A DNA stretch of 64,000 bases from assembly GCF_008642355.1 (NCBI RefSeq), contig NZ_CP029193.1, forward strand, positions 2,504,001-2,568,000, in the 5' to 3' direction. Of this stretch, positions 52,789-62,269 are shown piece after piece. Every line of letters begins with the position of its first letter. The stretch's first letter is position 1. The notes below the pieces were generated by a model. That model made no database searches. It was not told the DNA's origin and worked only from the letters and a program-made list of their open reading frames with translations. The position numbers and the translations under genes were made by a program. Source of the stretch: Streptomyces venezuelae (lineage in GTDB: Bacteria > Actinomycetota > Actinomycetes > Streptomycetales > Streptomycetaceae).

Positions 52789-53520
52789 TCAGGACGGGGT
52801 CCGTGCCGTCGCGAGGAGCCGGGTCACGTCCTCCGAGCAGATGGTGAGGGCGCAGCCCGCCGTGCTGAGCACGTCGCGCTCGGCGGGGGTGTAAGGGCCG
52901 TCGGCGAGGGCGATGCGGGCGCCCTGGAGGAGCAGCGCGTCGCGGCCCGCGGGGGCGAGGTGCGGGGCGAGGGGGCCGAGCGCCTCGTGGAGTTCGATGG
53001 CGAGGCCGGGGCCGCAGTCGGGCTCGGTGGCGCGTCCGGCGTCCGTGGCGAGCGCGTCGACGAGGGCGACGAGCCGGTCCTCCGTGCAGTCCTCGTGGCC
53101 CGCGCCCTGCAGTGCGCAGACGGCTGTTTCGAGGACCGTGCGTGAGCCCGTGCCGCCCGTGGAGAGGACGGCGAGGACGATCGTGTGGACGGCGTCGCGG
53201 AGCATCGCGGAGAGCCGGGTGGTGGTGGGGTGGTCCAGGACGTCCGGGTCGAACAGGTCCTGGCAGGCGGCGCACTGGATGACGGGGCCGCGGGTGCCGC
53301 GCGGCACGACGGGCACGCCGAGCAGGACGAAGCGGCGCCGGCCCGTGAGGCGCTGGTAGTTGCGGTCGCCGCCGCACGCGGGGCAGAAGAACTCGCCGTC
53401 GCCGACGGCGTCCCAGGCCGTGTTCATGCCGATCACGCGCCTGCACAGCGCTCGCCCACGTGAGACCGGCTTGGCGGGGATGCGGGAATTCCGGCCGTTT
53501 CGTCCCCGATCTGGCAGCAT
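52789..53520 (-). CDS. TerB-family protein with N-terminal zinc ribbon
   Basis: A 243-residue protein. A zinc ribbon is formed by FFCPACGGDRNYQRL and IQCAACQDLF (CxxC…CxxC), and a helical TerB domain follows (DGPYTPAERDVLSTAGCALT holds the acidic metal-binding part). TerB domains act in tellurite and stress responses and are thought to bind metals at membranes. ATG 53520 is chosen over the internal ATG 53427 because GGAGG lies 6 nt upstream. It directly precedes the STAND gene and is probably co-expressed. Confidence 0.87.
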   Translation of the reverse strand: MLPDRGRNGRNSRIPAKPVSRGRALCRRVIGMNTAWDAVGDGEFFCPACGGDRNYQRLTGRRRFVLLGVPVVPRGTRGPVIQCAACQDLFDPDVLDHPTTTRLSAMLRDAVHTIVLAVLSTGGTGSRTVLETAVCALQGAGHEDCTEDRLVALVDALATDAGRATEPDCGPGLAIELHEALGPLAPHLAPAGRDALLLQGARIALADGPYTPAERDVLSTAGCALTICSEDVTRLLATARTPS

Positions 53521-53638
53521 CACGCACCTCCGTAACTCCCCGGCTGCATTGCCGTGTTGGCGTGATGTTAGCCACATCGATGATGCGGCGTCAGCACCTC
53601 GCACAGGAGAGCGAGCCGACATGGCCGGGAGATGACGC

Positions 53639-53669
53639 GGCCCCGCCCGCCGGAAGGGCGGACGGGGCC
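53639..53669 (-). terminator. leuA terminator hairpin
   Basis: GGCCCCGCCCGCC pairs with GGGCGG-A-CGGGGCC across a GGAA tetraloop, 13 bp with one bulged A. It starts 21 nt past the leuA stop on the minus strand and separates leuA from the TerB-like gene. Confidence 0.8.
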
Positions 53670-53689
53670 GGGCGGAAGAGGGTGGCGGA

Positions 53690-55591
<1,902 letters not shown>

Positions 55592-55679
55592 TCAGTATGC
55601 GGGACCGTGGCCGGATAAACCCCCAGTGGTGATCTATCCCTCTATTTCAGCAATCATGGTTGCAGGTAGTGACAGCGGC

Positions 55680-56780
55680 ATGACCCAGTGCCACATTGCC
55701 GCCATGACCGCCAACCCACGAGCCTTCGAGCCCGTCTTCTGCACCATCGTGCCGCCCCACGTCCTGGACACCCTCGCCCAGAGCCAGGACCCCGCGCTCG
55801 CCGCACCCGCCCGCCGCACCCTGGAGCGGGACTCCATCGAGCGCACCCACCGCCGCCTGACGACCGTCATCGGCGCGCCCTCCGTCGCAGCCCCCAAGGA
55901 AGCCGCGGCGGGCAAACCGCACCGCACGATCTACGACGCCAAGCACCGCACGGAGCTCCCGGGCCGCAAGGTGCGCGGCGAGGGCGACAAGCCCGGCAAG
56001 GACGCGACCGTCAACCGCGCGTACGCGGGCCTCGGTGCGACCTTCGAGCTGTTCCAGAAGTCGTACGACCGCGACTCCATCGACGGCAGCGGCCTGCCGC
56101 TGAACGCGACGGTCCACTACGGCGAGGACTACGGGAACGCCTTCTGGAACGGCGAACAGATGGTGTTCGGCGACGGCGACAACGAGATCTTCCTCGACTT
56201 CACCATCCCGGTGGACGTCATCGGCCACGAGCTCACCCACGGCGTGGTGCAGTACACGGCGAACCTGACGTACTTCGGCCAGCCGGGCGCCCTGAACGAG
56301 TCGATGGCGGACGTCTTCGGCTCGATGATCAAGCAGTACACGCTCGGCCAGACCGCCCAGGAGGCCGACTGGCTGATCGGCGCGGGCCTGCTCGCCCCGC
56401 GCGTCACCGGCAAGGCGCTGCGCTCCATGAAGGAGCCCGGCACGGCGTACGACGACGACGTGCTGGGCAAGGACCCGCAGCCCGCCGACATGGACCACTA
56501 CGTCCGCACGGGCCGCGACAACGGCGGCGTGCACATCAACTCCGGCATCCCGAACCGCGCGTTCTACCTGGTCGCCGACGCCCTCGGCGGTCACTCCTGG
56601 GAGCGGGCCGGACAGATCTGGTACACGGTCCTGACCGGCGGCGAGCTGGCGCAGGACGCGTCCTTCGCCGACTTCGCGAAGCTGACGGTGGCCGCCGCCC
56701 GCACGAAGTACGGCGACGGGGACGAGCTCAAGGCCGTCGTCGACGCGTGGTCGACGGTCAAGGTGCCGACGAGCGAGTGA
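55680..56780 (+). CDS. Protealysin-like M4 metalloprotease
   Basis: A 366-residue thermolysin-family protease without a signal peptide. The zinc site is H183-E184-L-T-H187 with E207 in ALNESMADVFG, and the catalytic His lies in NGGVHINSGIPNRAFY. The short propeptide has C21 and PPHVL (25–29), the PPxxL motif with an upstream cysteine typical of protealysin-like precursors. It is therefore made as an intracellular precursor and activated by propeptide removal. ATG 55680 is preferred (AGGTAG upstream); ATG 55704 is possible. The inhibitor gene follows at 56832, and it diverges from leuA. Confidence 0.9.
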   Translation: MTQCHIAAMTANPRAFEPVFCTIVPPHVLDTLAQSQDPALAAPARRTLERDSIERTHRRLTTVIGAPSVAAPKEAAAGKPHRTIYDAKHRTELPGRKVRGEGDKPGKDATVNRAYAGLGATFELFQKSYDRDSIDGSGLPLNATVHYGEDYGNAFWNGEQMVFGDGDNEIFLDFTIPVDVIGHELTHGVVQYTANLTYFGQPGALNESMADVFGSMIKQYTLGQTAQEADWLIGAGLLAPRVTGKALRSMKEPGTAYDDDVLGKDPQPADMDHYVRTGRDNGGVHINSGIPNRAFYLVADALGGHSWERAGQIWYTVLTGGELAQDASFADFAKLTVAAARTKYGDGDELKAVVDAWSTVKVPTSE

Positions 56781-56831
56781 CGGCCTGACGGCGCGCTACC
56801 GGCCGCCCGCCCGGTGGAGTAGACAGGACCC

Positions 56832-57098
56832 ATGCGTATCCAGGTGAAGCGGACCGGAGGATTCGCGGGCATCGACCGGCACGCCGAGGTGGACACCTCG
56901 GAGCTGGCCGATGCCCCGGAATGGCACGCCCTGGCCGAACAGGCCGTGGCCGAGGGACGGAGCGCCCCGCCGATAGGGGTGCCGGACGGCTTCAACTACC
57001 AGCTGACGGTGGACGGGCGGACGGTGTACTGCTCGGACCCGCGGCTGACGGAGCCGCAGCGGAAGCTGATCTCACGGGTGTTGAAGGAGGGCTCGTAG
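56832..57098 (+). CDS. Emfourin-type protealysin inhibitor
   Basis: An 88-residue protein starting MRIQVKRTGGFAGIDRHAEV, with a central GFNYQLTVDGRTVYCSDPRL and a helical C-terminus. This is the pattern of emfourin (M4in), a slow, tight inhibitor encoded next to protealysin-like proteases, where the N-terminal FAG loop enters the active site. It lies 51 bp after the protease in the same direction, forming the expected bicistronic unit. Its likely role is to keep the cytoplasmic protease inactive until needed. Confidence 0.88.
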   Translation: MRIQVKRTGGFAGIDRHAEVDTSELADAPEWHALAEQAVAEGRSAPPIGVPDGFNYQLTVDGRTVYCSDPRLTEPQRKLISRVLKEGS

Positions 57099-57166
57099 GA
57101 CAGACCCGGCGGGCAGGCCCCGCAGGAACCTGAGGATTGTTCACCTTTTCCGTGCACGGCCATTGA

Positions 57167-57190
57167 CTTCCGTACTCACCGGTACGGAAG
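57167..57190. promoter_or_regulatory. Palindrome upstream of the GH1 gene
   Basis: CTTCCGTAC and GTACGGAAG are perfect 9-bp arms around TCACCG, ending 9 bp before the beta-glucosidase ATG. It overlaps a TTGACT hexamer at 57163 and would block transcription or translation start if bound. No cognate regulator is adjacent; it does not match the TGGGAGCGCTCCCA-type CebR site. Confidence 0.7.
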
Positions 57191-57199
57191 ATCCCGGCC

Positions 57200-58567
57200 A
57201 TGGCATCGAGCGCGGCACCGGCGAGACCACCGTTCCCTGAGTTCCCCCGCGACTTCCTGTGGGGCGTCTCCACATCGGCCCACCAGATCGAGGGCGCCGC
57301 CGACGAGCGCGGCGCCTCCGTCTGGGACGCGTTCACGGCCGTGCCGGGGAACGTGAAGGACGGCTCGACGGCCGCGGTGGCCTGCGACCACTACCACCGC
57401 TACCGCGAGGACGTGGCGCTCGTCCGCGACCTCGGCGTGGACGCGTACCGCTTCTCCGTCTCGTGGCCGCGCGTGCTGCCCACCGGGGCGGGCGCGGTGA
57501 ACCCGGCGGGTCTCGACTTCTACGACCGCCTCGTCGACGAGCTGTGCGCGGCGGGCGTACGGCCCGTCCCCACCCTCTTCCACTGGGACACCCCGCTCGT
57601 CGTGCAGCAGGCGGGCGGCTGGCTGAACCGGCGCACCGCCGAGAAGTTCGCCGAGTACGCGGCAGTCGTGGCGGCCCGCATCGGCGACCGTGTCACCAAG
57701 TGGATCACCCTCAACGAACCGGCCGAGCACACCCTCCTCGGCCACGCCCTCGGCCAGCACGCCCCCGGCGAGCGGCTCCTGTTCGACGCGCTGCCCGCCG
57801 CCCACCACCAGCTCCTCGCCCACGGCCTCGCCGTACGGGCGCTGCGCGCGGCCGGCGCCCGCGACATCGGCATCGCCAACTCGCACGGCCCGACGTGGCC
57901 CGCCTCCGGCGCCGAGGACGACACGGCCGCCGCGGACTTCTACGACCTGCTCCTCAACCGACTCTTCGCGGACCCGCTGCTCCTCGGCGCCTACCCGGAG
58001 GGCATCGGTGAGCTGATGCCGTCGCGGGACCTCGCGGCGGACCTGAAGGTGATCTCCGAGCCGCTCGACTGGTACGGGATCAACTTCTACCAGCCGACGA
58101 AGGTGGGCGCGCCGCTCCCCGAGGGCACGGCCGCCGAGTTCGCGGGCGTCACGCTCCCGCCCGAACTCCCCTTCTCGCCGCGGCCGATCGACGGCTACCC
58201 GGTCACGGCCTTCGGCTGGCCGGTCGTCCCCGACGCGCTCCCCGAACTCCTCGCCGTCTTCCGCGACCGGTACGGAGACCGTCTCCCGCCGCTCGTCATC
58301 ACCGAGAACGGCTGTTCGTACGACGGACTCGACGACCAGGACCGCATCGCCTACCTCGACGGCCACCTGCGGGCGCTGCACGGGGCGCTGGAGTCGGGCG
58401 CGGACGTGCGCGGCTACTTCGTCTGGTCGCTGATCGACAACTTCGAGTGGGCCGAGGGGTACCGGCAGCGGTTCGGTCTCGTGCACGTCGACCACGCCAC
58501 GCAGGTGCGCACGCCCAAGGCGTCGTACCACTGGCTGCGCGAGACCCTGCGGGCGCGCCGCCCATGA
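57200..58567 (+). CDS. GH1 beta-glucosidase
   Basis: A 455-residue family 1 glycosidase. The acid/base E173 is in TLNEPAEHT and nucleophile E369 in VITENGCSYDG; the N-terminal signature FLWGVSTSAHQIEGA is complete. It has no signal peptide, so it hydrolyses imported cellobiose-like beta-glucosides in the cytoplasm. ATG 57200 lies just after a 24-bp palindrome. The stop overlaps the MFS gene by 4 bp, giving a transport–hydrolysis operon. It sits between the emfourin and era genes, where I would expect core genes, so it may be an insertion. Confidence 0.94.
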   Translation: MASSAAPARPPFPEFPRDFLWGVSTSAHQIEGAADERGASVWDAFTAVPGNVKDGSTAAVACDHYHRYREDVALVRDLGVDAYRFSVSWPRVLPTGAGAVNPAGLDFYDRLVDELCAAGVRPVPTLFHWDTPLVVQQAGGWLNRRTAEKFAEYAAVVAARIGDRVTKWITLNEPAEHTLLGHALGQHAPGERLLFDALPAAHHQLLAHGLAVRALRAAGARDIGIANSHGPTWPASGAEDDTAAADFYDLLLNRLFADPLLLGAYPEGIGELMPSRDLAADLKVISEPLDWYGINFYQPTKVGAPLPEGTAAEFAGVTLPPELPFSPRPIDGYPVTAFGWPVVPDALPELLAVFRDRYGDRLPPLVITENGCSYDGLDDQDRIAYLDGHLRALHGALESGADVRGYFVWSLIDNFEWAEGYRQRFGLVHVDHATQVRTPKASYHWLRETLRARRP

Positions 58568-59811
58568 CGCCGAACCCGTCGCTCGCGCTGCGCGAGCCGT
58601 CGGAGCGGGTCGGGCGGGGCTGGACAGCCTCGCTGTCGCTCGCCAACGGCGCGATCTGGGTGGGCTGGTACGGGCCGCTGCAGATCCTGCTCGCCGTCCA
58701 GGCGGAGGACCTCGCGCCCGCGGGCACGTCCAAGGAGACCGTCCTCGCCTGGGTGACGGGCGTCGGCGCGGTCGTCTCGCTCGCCGCGAACCCGCTCTTC
58801 GGCGCGGTCTCGGACCGCACGACGTCCCGCTGGGGCAGGCGCACACCGTGGATCGTGGCGGGTACGGCGGGCGGCGCGCTGTCGCTCCTGCTCCTGTCCG
58901 CCGCGGACTCGGTGTGGTGGCTGGCGGCGGGGTGGTGCCTGGTCCAGCTCACCCTGAACGCCGCGTTCGCGGCGGTGACGGCGGCCGTGCCGGACCGGGT
59001 GCCGCGCCTGCAGCGGGGCTCGGTGGGCGGGTGGCTCGGCGCGGCGCAGCTGCTCGGCGTGGTGGTGGGGACGGGTCTCGCGACGGCGGCGGGCGGCACG
59101 GGCGGAGGGTACGCGGCCTGCGCGGTCTTCACCCTGGCGGGCGTCCTGCCGTACGTCGTACGCCACCGCGACCTGCGCCTGTCCGTCGCCGACCGGCCGC
59201 CGTGGTCCCTGCGCGGCTTCCTCGCGGGGTTCCGCCTGAGCCCGCGCCGCCACCCGGACCTGGCGTGGGCGTGGCTGACCCGGTTCCTGCTGAACGTCAG
59301 CAACTCCCTGGTGCTGCTCTACCTTCTCTACTTCCTCCGCGACGGCCTGCACCGCCCGGATCCGGACGAGGGGGTGCTGATCCTGACGGCGGTGAACGGC
59401 GCGACGATGCTCGCCACGGTCGTCGTGGGCGGCGCCTGGTCGGACCGGACGGCCCGCCGCAAACCGTTCGTGATGTGGTCGGGCGGGCTCATGGCGGTGG
59501 CGACGGCGCTGCTGGCGCTCTGGCAGACCTGGCCCGGCGCGATCGTCGCGGCGGCTGTGCTCGGCATCGGCTTCGGCGTCTTCACGTCGGTGGACTTCGC
59601 CCTGATGACGGACGTCCTGCCGACGGCGGCGGACCGCGGGAAGGACCTCGGCATCATCAACGTGGCCAACTCCCTCCCCCAGGTGGCGGCCCCCGCCCTG
59701 GCGGCCCCGATCGTGACCCACCTGGGCGGCTACCGGGTGCTGTACCTGACGGCGGCGGTGATCGGCCTCGCGGGGGCGGGGCTGGTGACGCGGATCAAGG
59801 GGGTCGACTGA
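58564..59811 (+). CDS. MFS/GPH-type sugar transporter
   Basis: A 415-residue twelve-helix transporter. GAVSDRTTSRWGRRTPWIVA after helix 2 is the motif of glycoside–pentoside–hexuronide-type and related sugar symporters, and SDRTARRKPFVMWSG repeats it in the second half. ATG 58564 overlaps the beta-glucosidase stop, so it probably imports the glucoside that enzyme cleaves. It converges with era. Confidence 0.87.
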   Translation: MTPNPSLALREPSERVGRGWTASLSLANGAIWVGWYGPLQILLAVQAEDLAPAGTSKETVLAWVTGVGAVVSLAANPLFGAVSDRTTSRWGRRTPWIVAGTAGGALSLLLLSAADSVWWLAAGWCLVQLTLNAAFAAVTAAVPDRVPRLQRGSVGGWLGAAQLLGVVVGTGLATAAGGTGGGYAACAVFTLAGVLPYVVRHRDLRLSVADRPPWSLRGFLAGFRLSPRRHPDLAWAWLTRFLLNVSNSLVLLYLLYFLRDGLHRPDPDEGVLILTAVNGATMLATVVVGGAWSDRTARRKPFVMWSGGLMAVATALLALWQTWPGAIVAAAVLGIGFGVFTSVDFALMTDVLPTAADRGKDLGIINVANSLPQVAAPALAAPIVTHLGGYRVLYLTAAVIGLAGAGLVTRIKGVD

Positions 59812-59827
59812 GCCCCGCGCGCCCCGC

Positions 59828-60781
59828 TCAGAAGCCGAGCTTGCGCAGCTGGCGCGGGTCCCGCTGCCAGTCCTTGGCGACCTTCACGTGCAGGTCGAGG
59901 AAGACCGGCGTGCCGAGCAGCGCCTCGATCTGTTTGCGGGACTTGATGCCGACGTCCTTGAGGCGCTTGCCCTTCGGGCCGATGATGATGCCCTTCTGGC
60001 TGGGCCGCTCGATGTAGACGAACGCGTGGATGTCGAGCAGCGGCTTGTCGGCGGGGCGGTCCTCGCGGGGCAGCATCTCCTCGACCACGACCGCGATGGA
60101 GTGCGGCAGCTCGTCCCGCACGCCCTCCAGCGCCGCCTCCCGGATCAGCTCCGCGACCATGACCTGCTCGGGCTCGTCCGTGAGGTCGCCCTCGGGGTAG
60201 AGCGCGGGGCCCTCGGGCAGCAGCGGCACGATGAGGTCCGCGAGCAGCCCGACCTGCTGGTCGCCGACCGCCGACACCGGCACGATCTCGGCCCACTCGA
60301 AGCCGAGCTCCTTGCCGAGCTGGTCGATGGCGATGAGCTGCTCGGCGAGCGTCTTGCTGTCGACCAGGTCCGTCTTCGTGACGATCGCGATCTTCGGCGT
60401 CTTCTTGATGGAGGCGAGCTCCTTGGCGATGAACCGGTCGCCGGGGCCGAGCTTCTCGTTCGCGGGCAGGCAGAAGCCGATCACGTCGACCTCGGCCCAC
60501 GTCGTGCGCACGACGTCGTTGAGCCGCTCGCCGAGCAGCGTGCGCGGCTTGTGGAGCCCCGGCGTGTCCACCAGGATCATCTGCGCGTCGGGCCGGTGCA
60601 CGATGCCGCGCACCGTGTGCCGCGTGGTCTGCGGCTGGTTGGCGGTGATCGCCACCTTCTTGCCGACCAGAGCGTTCGTGAGGGTGGACTTGCCCGCGTT
60701 GGGGCGGCCGACGAAGCAGGCGAAGCCGGCGCGGTGGACGGCCTCGGACGGCTCGGCTGAAGACGGGGTACGAACGCTCAT
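59828..60781 (-). CDS. era: GTPase Era
   Basis: A 317-residue ribosome-assembly GTPase acting on 16S rRNA and the 30S subunit. The P-loop GRPNAGKS (25–32), DTPGLHKPRTLLG (G3) and TKTD (G4) are present. The C-terminal KH domain has GIIIGPKGKRLKDVGIKSRK. ATG 60781 (MSVRTPSSAE) is used; an ATG 9 nt upstream is an alternative. It lies just downstream of the CDA-like gene, as in related genomes. Confidence 0.97.
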   Translation of the reverse strand: MSVRTPSSAEPSEAVHRAGFACFVGRPNAGKSTLTNALVGKKVAITANQPQTTRHTVRGIVHRPDAQMILVDTPGLHKPRTLLGERLNDVVRTTWAEVDVIGFCLPANEKLGPGDRFIAKELASIKKTPKIAIVTKTDLVDSKTLAEQLIAIDQLGKELGFEWAEIVPVSAVGDQQVGLLADLIVPLLPEGPALYPEGDLTDEPEQVMVAELIREAALEGVRDELPHSIAVVVEEMLPREDRPADKPLLDIHAFVYIERPSQKGIIIGPKGKRLKDVGIKSRKQIEALLGTPVFLDLHVKVAKDWQRDPRQLRKLGF

Positions 60782-60853
60782 GGCGCCCATTGTCCCTGAT
60801 CCCCGGAGCACCGCCGCACCGCCCGGCCCGAAGGGGTGGACGGGACGGCTGCC

Positions 60854-61207
60854 TCAGCCCGCCTCGACCCGCGCCCGGACCTCGCCGTCCGCCCCCGCCA
60901 GGAACACCGGCGTCCCGGCCCCGCCCAGGTCCCGCACCGCGGCGAGGTCCTCGTCGGTGACCGCCTCGGCGCCGGAGACGACCGCGGCCGCCTCCAGGGA
61001 CTCCGCCCCGGACGCCACGGCCATGGCGACCGCCGTCCTCAGCGCGGACAGCTGGAGCGAGTCGAGCGCGACCGTTCCCGCCACATACGTGCGCCCCGTC
61101 TCGTCCCGCACCGCCGCCCCCTCGGGCACACCGTTGCGGGCCCTGGCCGAGCGGGCCAGGGTGACGATCTTGCGGTCCTCGGGGTCAAGCGCGGCGCTCT
61201 CAGTCAT
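60854..61207 (-). CDS. Degenerate cytidine-deaminase-like protein
   Basis: A 117-residue protein resembling the cytidine deaminase fold (NGVPEGAAVRDETGRTYVAG; LSALRTAVAMAVASGAESLE). The zinc-binding motifs HAE/CAE and PCxxC are absent, with no cysteine in the protein at all, so deaminase activity is not expected. Equivalent genes beside era are often annotated as cytidine deaminases. It may have become a structural or regulatory partner. ATG 61207 begins MTESAALDPE. Confidence 0.8.
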   Translation of the reverse strand: MTESAALDPEDRKIVTLARSARARNGVPEGAAVRDETGRTYVAGTVALDSLQLSALRTAVAMAVASGAESLEAAAVVSGAEAVTDEDLAAVRDLGGAGTPVFLAGADGEVRARVEAG

Positions 61208-61257
61208 GCCCCGAGCATACGGAGCACGTACGACTGCCCCGCCACCGGATTGATCGG

Positions 61258-62163
61258 TTACCCGGCCACCGGGTGGATCGACCCGCGCCTGCCCTCCGGC
61301 GAGGCCAGCCACGCCAGCTTTCCCGCGCTGTCCACCTCGGCGTCCGGCATCGGCGTGTGCAGCACGATCGTGAGGTCGGGCCTGGCCGGCACCTTCAGCT
61401 GCGTCGACTCGAGGAACAGCGTCCCCACCACCGGGTGCTCGATCTCCTTGGCGACCTGCCCGCCGGGCAGGATGTCCCGCCGCTCCCACAGCTCCACGAA
61501 CTCGGGGCTCACCGACTTCGCCTCGGCGATCACCGCCGCGAACCCGTCGTCGTCGGGGTGCTCCGAGCACGCGGCCCGGTACATCGCCACGACCTGCGGC
61601 GCGTTCCGCCGCCAGCTGCGCGCGCGGGCCCGGTAGATGGGGTCGGTGAAGAAGGTGAGCAGACAGTTCTCGGACGTCTCCGAGCGCATCCCGAGCACGG
61701 AGGCGGCCGCGTCGTTGTACATGACGCAGTTCCAGTACGCGTCCATGATGTGCGCGGGCTGCGGCATCCACGTGTCGATGAGCCGGTGCAGCCCCTCGCA
61801 CATCTCCTGGTCGTCCCTGGCGACCTCGGGCCGCGGCGGGTTGAGCCCGGCGAGCACGTACAGATGGCGCCGCTCGGCGCCGCTCAGCTTGAGGACGCGC
61901 GCCACGGAGTCCAGGACCTGCGGCGACACGGAGATGTCGCGGCCCTGCTCCAGCCACTGGTACCAGGACGCCCCGACCCCGGCGAGCACGGCGACCTCCT
62001 CGCGGCGCAGCCCCGGCGTCCGACGGCGGGCCCCGCCGTCCGGAAGCCCGGCTTCCGCGGGGCTCACCCGCGCGCGCCGGCTCATCAGGAACTCCCTGAG
62101 CTCCCCGAGCCGCCGCGCTTTGGCATCGTCCGTGCCCGACGCGACCGACACCGCTGCTGCCAT
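61258..62163 (-). CDS. XRE-family regulator with MmyB-like domain
   Basis: A 301-residue regulator, third of its type in the window. The XRE domain has LRREEVAVLAGVGASWYQWL and the MmyB domain HIMDAYWNCVMYNDAAASVL. ATG 62163 has GGGAG 6 nt upstream. It diverges from a DHA2 exporter 100 bp away, mirroring the pair at 12679/13699, and probably controls it. Confidence 0.88.
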   Translation of the reverse strand: MAAAVSVASGTDDAKARRLGELREFLMSRRARVSPAEAGLPDGGARRRTPGLRREEVAVLAGVGASWYQWLEQGRDISVSPQVLDSVARVLKLSGAERRHLYVLAGLNPPRPEVARDDQEMCEGLHRLIDTWMPQPAHIMDAYWNCVMYNDAAASVLGMRSETSENCLLTFFTDPIYRARARSWRRNAPQVVAMYRAACSEHPDDDGFAAVIAEAKSVSPEFVELWERRDILPGGQVAKEIEHPVVGTLFLESTQLKVPARPDLTIVLHTPMPDAEVDSAGKLAWLASPEGRRGSIHPVAG

Positions 62164-62200
62164 ATGGCGCTCCCCCAAGCCCTAAGAGCCACTGTGGTGA

Positions 62201-62219
62201 CTGGTGTTCCGACCACCAG
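62201..62219. promoter_or_regulatory. Inverted repeat between MmyB regulator and DHA2 exporter
   Basis: CTGGTG and CACCAG arms surround TTCCGAC midway between the divergent starts. The arms are short but share the CTGGT/ACCAG element seen in reversed order at 13643–13666. It may be the MmyB-family operator. Confidence 0.4.
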
Positions 62220-62269
62220 CATAAGTTCCCGCTCCCCACGTCTATTCCGGCCGGAGCACGCTCTTGACC

